From Oceanotoga teriensis (lineage in GTDB: Bacteria > Thermotogota > Thermotogae > Petrotogales > Petrotogaceae), in contig NZ_QGGI01000016.1 in the NCBI RefSeq assembly GCF_003148465.1, positions 1 through 64,000 on the forward strand: DNA of 64,000 nt, read 5' to 3'. The notes under the pieces were generated by a model. It did no database searches and was not told where the DNA came from. It saw only the letters and a program-made list of their open reading frames with translations. A program made the translations under genes and the position numbers. Shown here piece after piece: positions 56,211 to 63,984 of the stretch. Numbering within the stretch: the first letter of the stretch is position 1; each line of letters begins with the position of its first letter.

Positions 56211-57146
56211 ATGAAAAGATTAATTTCTTTGTTGATAACAGTAATTATAGTTTTTGGTGTCATTTTTTCTTTGATTCTTTTTAACAATAAAAGTGTAAAT
56301 TCAAATTCGAATTTGAATATAGTTTCAACTACTGGTATGATTAATGATATAGTGATTAATATAGCTGGTGATAAAGCTGAGACTATATCTCTTATGGGAT
56401 CTGGTGTAGATCCACATCTTTATAAAGCTTCTGAAAGTGATGTCAGCAAGATGGAAAATGCAAATATAATATTCCACAATGGTTTACACCTTGAAGGAAA
56501 GATGGCTGAAGTTTTTGAAAATATGAAAAAACTTGGTAAAACAACGGTAGAAGTTTCAGAAGATATTCCAGAAAATATGCTTTTAGAACCTGATGACGGG
56601 TATGGAACTCATGATCCACATATATGGTTTAATGTGAATTTATGGATCATGGCTTCTGAAAAAGTATATGAGACTTTATCAGATTATGATAAGAAAAATT
56701 CTGAATATTATAAAAAGAATTATGAAAATTATATAAGATCTTTAAATGAATTAAACGATTATGTCATTAAAAAAGTTAAAGAAGTTCCTGAAGATAAAAG
56801 AGTGCTCATAACTGCTCATGATGCTTTTAATTATTTTGGAAATGCGTATGGATTTTCAGTTAAGGGAATTCAAGGTATTTCTACCTCGTCTGAAGCTGGA
56901 ACAAAAGATATAATAGAACTTGCAGATTATATAGCAAAAAACAAAATTAAAGCTATTTTTATAGAATCTTCTATTCCAAAAAGAAATATTCAAGCTTTGC
57001 AAGAAGCCGTAAAATCAAGAGGTTTTAATGTTGAAATAGGTGGAGAGTTATTCTCAGATGCTATGGGTGATGCTGGAAGTTTTGAAGGAACATATTATGG
57101 AATGGTTAAGCATAATGTAGATACTATAGTGAATGCTTTAAAATAA
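56211..57146 (+). CDS. Metal-binding protein of a Tro/Znu/Mnt ABC importer
   Basis: A 311-residue cluster-9 solute-binding protein. ATG 56211 follows GGGAGGG and gives a signal peptide (KRLISLLITVIIVFGVIFSLILF). The ligand motifs are GSGVDPHLYKA (His), THDPHIWFNVNLW (His), ITAHDAFNYFGNAYG (His or Glu) and GELFSDAMGDAGSF (Asp). This is the classic H-H-H/E-D set. The His-rich loop of ZnuA is missing, which favours Mn or Fe over Zn. The N-terminus lacks a clear lipobox Cys. It precedes the ATPase by 19 bases. Confidence 0.9.
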   Translation: MKRLISLLITVIIVFGVIFSLILFNNKSVNSNSNLNIVSTTGMINDIVINIAGDKAETISLMGSGVDPHLYKASESDVSKMENANIIFHNGLHLEGKMAEVFENMKKLGKTTVEVSEDIPENMLLEPDDGYGTHDPHIWFNVNLWIMASEKVYETLSDYDKKNSEYYKKNYENYIRSLNELNDYVIKKVKEVPEDKRVLITAHDAFNYFGNAYGFSVKGIQGISTSSEAGTKDIIELADYIAKNKIKAIFIESSIPKRNIQALQEAVKSRGFNVEIGGELFSDAMGDAGSFEGTYYGMVKHNVDTIVNALK

Positions 57147-57165
57147 TTATTTAAGGGGTGAGTTC

Positions 57166-57909
57166 ATGTCACAATACGCTTTAGAAGTCAACGATTTAAC
57201 TGTAGCATATAAAAATAAACCTGTTTTATGGGATATTGATTTAGAAGTTCCTGAAAATAATCTTATGGCAATAGTCGGTCCGAATGGAGCTGGTAAATCT
57301 ACTTTCATAAAAGCAGTTTTGAATATAATAAAGCCAATTGCTGGTAGTGTTTTAATAAAAGGTAATTCTTATAAAGAAAATATTGAAAAAGTTGGTTATG
57401 TGCCTCAGAGAGGTTCTGTTGATTGGGATTTCCCAACTACCGTATTAGATGTTGTCAGTATGGGAGCTTATAGAAAACTTGGCTGGATAAAACTTCCAGG
57501 TAAAAAAGAAAAAGATGAAGCAATCTCTGTTTTAAAAAAAGTTGGAATGGAAAAATTTGCTAATAGACAAATAAGTCAATTATCCGGCGGACAACAACAA
57601 AGAGTATTTTTGGCAAGAGCTTTACTTCAAAATGCCGATATATACTTTATGGATGAACCATTTCAAGGTGTAGATGCAACAACTGAAAAAGCTATAATTA
57701 ATATATTGAAGGAATTAAGAGAACAAGGCAAAACAGTTATAGTCGTGCATCATGATCTTCAAACAGTAAAAGAATATTTTGATTCTGTAACAATTTTAAA
57801 TGTTAGAAAAATAGCTTCTGGACCGGTAGAGCAAGTTTTTACTGAAGAAAACTTACATAAAGCTTATGGCGGAAGTATATCTTTTTTAAGAGAAAGACTG
57901 GGAAAGTGA
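57166..57909 (+). CDS. Metal ABC importer ATPase (TroB/MntB-like)
   Basis: A 247-residue ATPase. GPNGAGKST is Walker A, LSGGQQQRVFLARAL is the signature, DIYFMDEPFQGVD is Walker B, and VVHHDLQTV is the switch His region. SVDWDFPTTVLDVVSMGAYRKLGW is typical of the Mn/Zn-transport group. It sits five bases before the first permease gene and energises both permeases. Confidence 0.94.
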   Translation: MSQYALEVNDLTVAYKNKPVLWDIDLEVPENNLMAIVGPNGAGKSTFIKAVLNIIKPIAGSVLIKGNSYKENIEKVGYVPQRGSVDWDFPTTVLDVVSMGAYRKLGWIKLPGKKEKDEAISVLKKVGMEKFANRQISQLSGGQQQRVFLARALLQNADIYFMDEPFQGVDATTEKAIINILKELREQGKTVIVVHHDLQTVKEYFDSVTILNVRKIASGPVEQVFTEENLHKAYGGSISFLRERLGK

Positions 57910-57913
57910 TATT

Positions 57914-59026
57914 ATGGATATATTAAAAATGTTTTTTAGCGACTATACTATAAGAACTGTGAGTTTAGGTGCCGGCCTATTAAGTCTCATAAGTGGTGTT
58001 TTAGGATCTTTTGCTGTTTTGAGAAAACAATCTTTAATCGGTGATGCAATTTCTCATGCATCTTTACCAGGAATAGCCTTAGTTTTTTTAATCTTTAGAA
58101 CTAAAGATAGTATTTTTTTGGCACTTGGAGCAATAGCAATATCTTGGATTGCAGCTCTATTGATAAATGCAATAGTTGATAATACAAAAATAAAATATGA
58201 TAGTGCATTGGGAATAATATTGTCCGTTTTTTTTGGTTTTGGTATGGTTCTTTTAACCCTTGTTCAAAAATTACCCGATGCAAATCAAGCTGGATTAGAT
58301 AAATATTTATTTGGACAAGCAGCATCTCTGTTGGCAAAAGATATAATCAATATGTCAATACTTGGAAGTATATCTCTTATAATTTTATTGATATTTTGGA
58401 AAGAATTTAAGCTTTTAAGTTTTGATTCAGAGTATGCAAAATCTTTAGGTTATAATATAAAATTTCTTGATACATTATTAACGACTTTGATAATAGTCGC
58501 AATAGTAGTTGGACTTCAAACTGTAGGAGTAGTTCTAATGAGTGCAATGCTTATAGCTCCAGCAGCAGCATCCAGACAGTGGACAGAAAAAATTTCCATT
58601 ATGGTTATATTAGCTGGAATACTTGGTTTCATTTCAGGTGTTTCTGGTGCAATTTTAAGTTCAACTGTTTCAAAATTGCCTACAGGACCGACTATTATTT
58701 TAATAATGACATTTATAACTATATTTTCATTCTTATTTGGAAGTAAAAGAGGTTTAGTTTGGAAATGGTTGAGATTTAAAGTGAAAAAAACAAATTATAG
58801 AAAAGAATTTTTAATAGATTCTATGTATGAAATAATAAAAGATCATGATAATAAAAGTCATGAACATTCAATAGATATATTAAAACCAATACTGCAAAAT
58901 AATAATGAGTTAAAGGTGTATCTAAAAGAATTACAAAACCAAAATATTATAAATATAAAAAACTATAATTGGTCTTTTACTCAAAAAGGTATACAAGCCA
59001 TGAAAAGAAAAGAGGTGAAAGAATAA
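57914..59026 (+). CDS. Metal ABC permease with C-terminal winged-helix tail
   Basis: 370 residues. Residues 1-285 have eight membrane spans with the cluster-9 permease motifs (SLIGDAISHASLPGIALVFL, VGLQTVGVVLMSAMLIAPAAASRQWT). Residues about 290-370 are a soluble tail ending LQNQNIINIKNYNWSFTQKGIQAMKRKE, which looks like a winged helix. Ordinary TroC/ZnuB proteins of 270-300 residues lack it. Its stop overlaps the next start by one base (TAATG). Confidence 0.88.
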   Translation: MDILKMFFSDYTIRTVSLGAGLLSLISGVLGSFAVLRKQSLIGDAISHASLPGIALVFLIFRTKDSIFLALGAIAISWIAALLINAIVDNTKIKYDSALGIILSVFFGFGMVLLTLVQKLPDANQAGLDKYLFGQAASLLAKDIINMSILGSISLIILLIFWKEFKLLSFDSEYAKSLGYNIKFLDTLLTTLIIVAIVVGLQTVGVVLMSAMLIAPAAASRQWTEKISIMVILAGILGFISGVSGAILSSTVSKLPTGPTIILIMTFITIFSFLFGSKRGLVWKWLRFKVKKTNYRKEFLIDSMYEIIKDHDNKSHEHSIDILKPILQNNNELKVYLKELQNQNIINIKNYNWSFTQKGIQAMKRKEVKE

Positions 59027-60144
59027 TGGGAATACGACAAATAGAGATACAATTAATCGCATCAATCGTAGCAGTAGCAGCCTCTTTACCAGGAAATTTT
59101 TTAATACTTAGAAAAATGTCCATGATGAGTGATGCCATAAGTCATTCTATCCTTCCAGGTATAGTAATAGGATTTTTTATAGCTGGTAGTATAAGTTCAC
59201 CTATATTAGCAATAGGAGCAGCTTTAACTGGCGTTTTAACTGTATGGCTTGTAGAAGTTTTGAATAAAAGTAAACTCATAAATGAAGATGCTTCTATTGG
59301 TATAGTATTTCCAGCACTTTTTTCAATAGGTGTAATATTAATAACAAAATTTGCAGGGAATGTTCATTTAGACACAGACGCAGTTTTATTGGGTGAACTT
59401 GCTTTCGCACCATTTGACAGAATTATAATAAATGGAATAGATATAGGTCCTAAAAGTCTTATAATGATGAGTGTAATACTTTTGGTAAATTTAATTTTTA
59501 TTTTTATATTCTATAAAGAACTTAAAATATCAACATTTGATCCATCTTTAGCAGAATCTATGGGTTTTAAGCCCGAAGTGATGCATTATGCACTGATGAC
59601 AGTAGTTTCAATAACAGCAGTTGGATCTTTTGAAGCAGTTGGATCTATACTTTTAGTTGCTTTGATGATAGCAATACCTGCGACATCGTATTTATTAACT
59701 GATGAATTATCAAAAATGATATTACTTTCTTCATTGATAGGTATAATAACTGCCATCTCAGGCTATTGGAGTGCCCATTTATTGGATGTCTCTATATCTG
59801 GTTCTATGGCATCTATGGCTGGTATAATATTTTTTATAGTTTTATTTTTATCTCCAAAACACGGAATTTTGACAATGTTAAAAAGAAGGAAAAATCTAAA
59901 ATTAGAATTCGCTAAGATGGCTTTGACAATACATTTACAAAATCATGAAGAAGAAGAAGAGAGTTCTATAAATCATTTATATGATCATTTTAGTTGGAAT
60001 GAAAAGTTTGCAGATAAAGTCATTAAAAACTCAATTAAAGACTCTTTGATTAAAATAGAAAATAATATGATATTTCTAACAGAAAAAGGTATTACATTTG
60101 CAGATAAATCTCTAAAAGCACTTCGAATAGAAAATTTCAAATAA
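59026..60144 (+). CDS. Second metal ABC permease with winged-helix-like tail
   Basis: A 372-residue paralogue of the preceding permease. ATG 59026 follows AGAGGTG and overlaps the previous stop. SLPGNFLILRKMSMMSDAISHSILPGIVIGFFI and SFEAVGSILLVALMIAIPATSYLL are its family motifs. The C-terminal 80 residues (LYDHFSWNEKFADKVIKNS... NNMIFLTEKGITFADKSLKAL) again look like a winged helix. It forms the importer as a heterodimer with its neighbour. Confidence 0.88.
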   Translation: MGIRQIEIQLIASIVAVAASLPGNFLILRKMSMMSDAISHSILPGIVIGFFIAGSISSPILAIGAALTGVLTVWLVEVLNKSKLINEDASIGIVFPALFSIGVILITKFAGNVHLDTDAVLLGELAFAPFDRIIINGIDIGPKSLIMMSVILLVNLIFIFIFYKELKISTFDPSLAESMGFKPEVMHYALMTVVSITAVGSFEAVGSILLVALMIAIPATSYLLTDELSKMILLSSLIGIITAISGYWSAHLLDVSISGSMASMAGIIFFIVLFLSPKHGILTMLKRRKNLKLEFAKMALTIHLQNHEEEEESSINHLYDHFSWNEKFADKVIKNSIKDSLIKIENNMIFLTEKGITFADKSLKALRIENFK

Positions 60145-60148
60145 AATA

Positions 60149-60181
60149 AACAGGTATTATATCTTCGATATAATACCTGTT
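60149..60181. terminator. Bidirectional terminator
   Basis: A 15-bp perfect stem from AACAGGTATTATATC with loop TTC, closing the metal operon and the converging OhrR-like gene. Confidence 0.88.
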
Positions 60182-60182
60182 C

Positions 60183-60608
60183 TTATTCAAATTTAGAACT
60201 CAATTTATTTAAAGTATTCATAAGTATTTCATATTCTTCAAGCGAAAGGTTCATACTCTTTAATATACAATCTGGTATATCTTCAGCTTTTTTTTGAAGT
60301 TCTATTCCTTTTTGCGTAATTTTTATATTTACTTTTCTTTCATCATCTTCTTTTCTTATTCTATTCAAAAGACCCGCTTTTTCCATCTTTTTTAAGAGTG
60401 GTGTTAATGTTCCTGTTTTTAAATTCACTTTTTCACCAAGAGTTTTAAAATCCATTTCTTTATTTTCCCATAACACAAGCATAACGAGGTATTGTGTATA
60501 ACTCAGATCCACTTTTTCTAATATTGGTTTATAAAGTTTTATTATTTTTTTTGATATATCATAAAACTTAAAGCATAATTGATTTTCAAGTTTTAACTTC
60601 TCTAACAT
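60183..60608 (-). CDS. OhrR-like MarR-family peroxide-responsive regulator
   Basis: A 141-residue winged-helix repressor. The N-terminus LENQLCFKFYDISKKI places Cys12 at the position of the peroxide-sensing Cys of OhrR. LSYTQYLVMLVLWENKEMDFKTLGEKVNLKTGTLTPLLKKMEKAGLLNRIRKEDDERKVNIKIT is the DNA-binding region with the D-E-R wing. OhrR proteins are inactivated by organic hydroperoxides and usually control ohr, which is not in this window. A 20-bp palindrome overlaps its own -10 box, so autoregulation is likely. It sits upstream of nothing on this strand. Confidence 0.88.
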   Translation of the reverse strand: MLEKLKLENQLCFKFYDISKKIIKLYKPILEKVDLSYTQYLVMLVLWENKEMDFKTLGEKVNLKTGTLTPLLKKMEKAGLLNRIRKEDDERKVNIKITQKGIELQKKAEDIPDCILKSMNLSLEEYEILMNTLNKLSSKFE

Positions 60609-60645
60609 TTTTTCACCTCGAAAGCTCTTCTGTATTGAATACTAT

Positions 60646-60680
60646 TTTCAATTATATCATTGAAATATCAAGAATGTCAA
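60646..60680 (-). promoter_or_regulatory. Promoter and palindromic operator of the OhrR-like gene
   Basis: On the minus strand TTGACA (60680-60675), an 18-base spacer and TATAAT (60656-60651). TTTCAAT-TATATC-ATTGAAA (60646-60665) is a perfect 7+7 inverted repeat lying over the -10. Confidence 0.75.
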
Positions 60681-60683
60681 AAA

Positions 60684-60721
60684 ATAAAGTACCGAACGTA
60701 TTAAATACATTCGATACTTTA
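60684..60721 (-). terminator. Terminator of htpG
   Basis: An imperfect stem, AAAGTACCGAACGTATT against AATACATTCGATACTTT, followed on the minus strand by a T-rich run. Confidence 0.75.
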
Positions 60722-60724
60722 TTT

Positions 60725-62596
60725 TTATTTTATTAATAAATTTGAAATTTTTTCTGCAAATTCTGCAGGGTTTTCAAGTTCTATACCTTCAACAAGTAAA
60801 GCTTGATTATATAATATATATGCAATATCTGAAAGTTCTATAGAATCAGAATCTTCTTGATATATATCTTTTAATTTATTAAATACTTGATGTTCTGGAT
60901 TCAATTCAAGAACTCTTTTTGCATTAAAAGGCATATTTCCATCCATTTGCTTTAATATTTTTTGCATATTTATAGATATATTATCATCTGAACTCACGAT
61001 ACAGGCTGGAGATTTTTTTAGTTTATCTGTAACTCTTACATCCTCAACTTTATCTTTTAAAAGTTCTTTTAATTTGCCAAGCAAATCTTTATTTTCTTCT
61101 TGTTTTAAATCTTTTTCTTCTTTATTTCCAAGTTCTAAATCAGATGAACTTATAGACTTAAACTCTATTTCTTTATAATTATTGAGCATCTGTATTAAGA
61201 ATTCATCTACTTCATCTAATAGGTATATAACTTCAAATCCTTTTTCTTTAATCATTTCCATCTGTGGTAAAGATTCTATATATGAAATACTATCTCCAAC
61301 AGCATATAAGATGTATTTTTGATCTTCTTTCATTCTTTCTTTATATTCGGATAATGTTATATATTTATTTTCATTTGAGCTCTTGAACAAGAGTAAATCT
61401 TCAACTTTGTCTTTTGAATCAATAGATTCATATAATCCAGCTTTTATACCTCTACCAAATTCTTCCCAGAACTCTATGTATTTTTCTCTTTCATCTTTTA
61501 TGAGAGTTTTTAATTCAGATGTTATTTTCTTTTCTATATTCTTTTTTATAAGTTCTATATTTCTCGAATGTTGAAGTATTTCTCTTGAAATATTTAAAGA
61601 AAAATCTGGAGAATCTATGAGACCTTTTACAAAAGAAAAATATTTAGGAAGAAGTTCTTCATATTTTTCCATTATGAAAACATTTTTAGAATATAGGTTT
61701 AGCCCTCTTTTAAATTCTTTTGTATAATAGTTAAATGGTGCTTTAGAAGGTATAAATAATAATGCTGTAAACTGTATTGTAGATCCTTCAGCTTTAAAAT
61801 GAATAGTTTTTAATGGATCATTCCAATCATAAAAATTTTCTTTATAGAATTGATTGTATTCTTCATCTTTTATCTGAGATTTATTCTTTCTCCATAATGA
61901 TTCCATCGAGTTTAATGTTTTTATTTCTTTTTCTTGCTTGCCTTCTTCTTTATATTCTGTAACTTCCATTTTTATTGGATATTTTATATAGTTCGAATAT
62001 TTTTTTATTAAATCTTTTATTATAAATTCATCAAGTATTTTAAAATCATTCAAATCTTTTCTTATATGTAAAGTAATCTTTGTTCCCCTTTTTTCTTTGT
62101 TTATATTTTCTATTTCATATTCCCCGTCACCTTTAGAAACCCATTTTATTGCTTTTTCTGAAGGTTGATCATATTTAAGACTTTCTACTATAACTTCATC
62201 TGCTACCATGAAGGCAGAGTAAAATCCAACACCGAATTGTCCTATTAAATCCATTTCATCTTTTTCGTTCTTTAAATCTTTGAGTTTTTCCATAAAAACT
62301 TTTGTACCAGATTTTGCAATAGTTCCAAGATTTTCTACAGCATCTTCATAATTTAAACCTATTCCATTATCTTCGATATATAAATTTTCTTCATCATAAG
62401 ATAAATTTATACATAGGTTTTTATCTTCACCAAGAATATCTGGGTTTTTTATAGATTCAAATCTCAATTTATCTATTGCATCAGATGCATTAGATATTAA
62501 TTCTCTTAGAAAAATCTCTTTATGTGTATATATAGAGTTTATCATGAGATCTAAAAGTTGTTTAGTTTCTGTTTGAAATTGTTTTCTTTCAGCCAT
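60725..62596 (-). CDS. htpG: Chaperone HtpG (Hsp90)
   Basis: A 623-residue Hsp90. ATG 62596 follows AAGGAGG, giving MAERKQFQTETKQLLDLMINSIYTHKEIFLREL; an upstream ATG at 62614 is less well placed. The ATP pocket shows LISNASDAIDKLRF, IEDNGIGLNYEDAVENLGTIAKSGTK (D-x-G-x-G) and GQFGVGFYSAFMVAD. The middle domain contains RGLNLYSKNVFI and SLNISREILQHSRN. The C-terminus is the helical dimerisation domain. Length is standard. No CIRCE-like inverted repeat is seen upstream. Confidence 0.97.
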   Translation of the reverse strand: MAERKQFQTETKQLLDLMINSIYTHKEIFLRELISNASDAIDKLRFESIKNPDILGEDKNLCINLSYDEENLYIEDNGIGLNYEDAVENLGTIAKSGTKVFMEKLKDLKNEKDEMDLIGQFGVGFYSAFMVADEVIVESLKYDQPSEKAIKWVSKGDGEYEIENINKEKRGTKITLHIRKDLNDFKILDEFIIKDLIKKYSNYIKYPIKMEVTEYKEEGKQEKEIKTLNSMESLWRKNKSQIKDEEYNQFYKENFYDWNDPLKTIHFKAEGSTIQFTALLFIPSKAPFNYYTKEFKRGLNLYSKNVFIMEKYEELLPKYFSFVKGLIDSPDFSLNISREILQHSRNIELIKKNIEKKITSELKTLIKDEREKYIEFWEEFGRGIKAGLYESIDSKDKVEDLLLFKSSNENKYITLSEYKERMKEDQKYILYAVGDSISYIESLPQMEMIKEKGFEVIYLLDEVDEFLIQMLNNYKEIEFKSISSSDLELGNKEEKDLKQEENKDLLGKLKELLKDKVEDVRVTDKLKKSPACIVSSDDNISINMQKILKQMDGNMPFNAKRVLELNPEHQVFNKLKDIYQEDSDSIELSDIAYILYNQALLVEGIELENPAEFAEKISNLLIK

Positions 62597-62703
62597 AAGA
62601 ATCCTCCTTATCACTCTAATATTAAGTTTGCTAATTCCATATATTATTATAACATGAAATTTGAGATATTTGCGTTTTTTACTTATTTGTAATTGTAGCG
62701 ATA

Positions 62704-62731
62704 TTTACATTTAATAAATGATTGTTATAAT
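62704..62731 (+). promoter_or_regulatory. Promoter of the structured RNA
   Basis: TTTACA at 62704-62709, a 16-base spacer ending TGT, and TATAAT at 62726-62731: a combined -35/-10 with extended -10. Predicted start near 62738. Confidence 0.7.
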
Positions 62732-62737
62732 TAATAC

Positions 62738-62907
62738 AGATAATAATTGTCGGGTATAGCCCTGGCATAAATCAGCCCCTTCAAAATCCCATTTTGTTTA
62801 CTGAGAAACTAAGGTAAGTTAGGTATAAGTATTTTATTTACTACTGCTGCAACGGTGATAAATTCGATTTTTAAGGTATCCTGTGATATTTACAGGATAC
62901 TTTTTCT
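62738..62907 (+). ncRNA. Predicted structured RNA of about 170 nt with intrinsic terminator
   Basis: A promoter fixes the 5-prime end near 62738. A 9-bp terminator stem (GTATCCTGT/ACAGGATAC, 62876-62900) plus T-run fixes the 3-prime end near 62907. Between are several small hairpins, including CAAAAT/ATTTTG with loop CCC and AAAT/ATTT with loop TCG. The G- and C-containing segments (GGGTATAGCCCTGGC, ACTGCTGCAACGGTG) are unlike the A+T-rich flanks. No ORF spans it. It could be a regulatory leader for the small ORF at 62956 or an independent RNA. I checked it by eye against the common riboswitch cores and against SRP, 6S, tmRNA and RNase P hallmarks and found no match. Confidence 0.6.
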
Positions 62908-62955
62908 ATCTAATAATAATTATTTTTATAAAATTAACATATACGAGGTGATTAA

Positions 62956-63045
62956 ATGAATCCAAAACACAAAATAGCTAAATTGTTATCTAAAAATTTT
63001 AATGCTCTTTCAATTTTGACTATGTGGCATTACAACATAAGATAA
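62956..63045 (+). CDS. 29-codon small ORF behind the structured RNA
   Basis: ATG 62956 follows CGAGGTG at a good distance; the stop is TAA at 63043-63045. The peptide begins MNPKHKIAKLLSKNFNAL and ends MWHYNIR: basic, amphipathic, with a short hydrophobic centre. It is bracketed by two intrinsic terminators (62876-62907 and 63055-63084), so it sits in its own compact unit with the RNA. Function unknown. It may be a small toxin-like or membrane-active peptide, or a leader peptide. Confidence 0.5.
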   Translation: MNPKHKIAKLLSKNFNALSILTMWHYNIR

Positions 63046-63054
63046 TTTTAATGA

Positions 63055-63084
63055 AGTGTATAGAGATTTTCTATACACTTTTTT
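63055..63084 (+). terminator. Terminator after the small ORF
   Basis: AGTGTATAG and CTATACACT, 9 bp with a 7-base loop, followed by six T. Confidence 0.88.
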
Positions 63085-63193
63085 ATTTAAGTGAATTTGT
63101 GATTATATTAACTAATTTGTTTCGTTTTTTGATTTTATATTTAATTAAAATACTTTAAATCTAATTATTTATTCTTTTCTCTTTTTTTCTGAT

Positions 63194-63222
63194 TTGACTT
63201 TACGATTTTTTTCACATATAAT
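63194..63222 (+). promoter_or_regulatory. Promoter of the 125-residue unknown gene
   Basis: TTGACT at 63194-63199, a 17-base spacer and TATAAT at 63217-63222; near-perfect consensus. Confidence 0.78.
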
Positions 63223-63275
63223 TTAATTGAAAACAAAAAGTTAATTTTTTCACCTACATCTCGGGAGGTGGTCTG

Positions 63276-63653
63276 ATGAAAGCAGAAGAATTTAAGGTTT
63301 ATTTGAGTGAATTTAATTGTATTGAAGAAGATTTTTGTATCACATTTGTACTTACAGACTGTAGAGATGGAGTAAATGATAATGAATGCTATATAACTCC
63401 TGATAAATACTTGATTGAAGATGATAAGATTATTTTATATGAAAAAAATCCTTATAATTGTTTTAAAAAAGTTCATTTTAATGAATTAATGGAAAACTTT
63501 TCAAAAAAAGATCTTTATATAATGGATAAAAAGAGAAGACTTTATTCTATAGATTTCAATATCACTCCAATATTTGATTTCAGTAACATAATTTTTGACG
63601 TCCCTTTATTCAATTATTGTGGTAACTCCTGCATAAAATATGAAGGTGCTTAA
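63276..63653 (+). CDS. Hypothetical protein with several cysteines
   Basis: A 125-residue soluble protein behind GGGAGGTGG and a near-consensus promoter, so the gene is well supported. It is acidic in the first half (SEFNCIEEDFCITFVLTDCRDGVNDNECY) and carries six Cys overall, with NYCGNSC near the end. There are no membrane spans. I do not recognise the family. The Cys pattern could bind a metal, but spacing does not match a known motif. It is transcribed alone and ends in a shared terminator. Confidence 0.6.
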   Translation: MKAEEFKVYLSEFNCIEEDFCITFVLTDCRDGVNDNECYITPDKYLIEDDKIILYEKNPYNCFKKVHFNELMENFSKKDLYIMDKKRRLYSIDFNITPIFDFSNIIFDVPLFNYCGNSCIKYEGA

Positions 63654-63668
63654 TGCACCTTCATATTT
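63636..63668. terminator. Bidirectional terminator
   Basis: AAATATGAAGGTGC pairs with GCACCTTCATATTT (14 bp, loop TTAAT) and overlaps the stop of the preceding gene, which lies in the loop. It also serves the converging gene. Confidence 0.88.
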
Positions 63669-63669
63669 T

Positions 63670-63984
63670 TTATTTTATTCCAAATTTTTTCTTTAGATTT
63701 TCAAGTTTTTCTTTATCATTATCTTCTTTGAATTCAAATTCTTCATCACTTAATATGCTTTTTATTGATTTATATTTTTTCTTAGGTAATTTATCATATA
63801 TTTTTTCTATATTTATTATTGCAAATCTTTTATTTATAAGATCTTTAGATATTAAATGATACTTTAATTCATCTGATATTATAGCAAAATCATTTTCATT
63901 GAATAAATACATTTTTTCAGAACATATTTCTATTAGAGATTTATGATATTCTGGATTATGTTCATATGTAAATATGTTAAACAT
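63670..63984 (-). CDS. Hypothetical protein, possibly 5-prime truncated by the window edge
   Basis: At least 104 residues, charged and helical, ending EKLENLKKKFGIK. The first ATG in the window (63984) has no ribosome site, and the frame stays open to the window end, so the true start may lie outside. IISDELKYHLISKDLINKRFAIINIEKIYDKL suggests an alpha/beta fold. No family recognised. Confidence 0.5.
   Translation of the reverse strand: MFNIFTYEHNPEYHKSLIEICSEKMYLFNENDFAIISDELKYHLISKDLINKRFAIINIEKIYDKLPKKKYKSIKSILSDEEFEFKEDNDKEKLENLKKKFGIK

Noticed and set aside
62738-62907. Assigning the structured RNA to a known riboswitch, SRP RNA, 6S RNA or tmRNA
   Set aside because: None of the conserved cores I could recall is present; the RNA is left unnamed.
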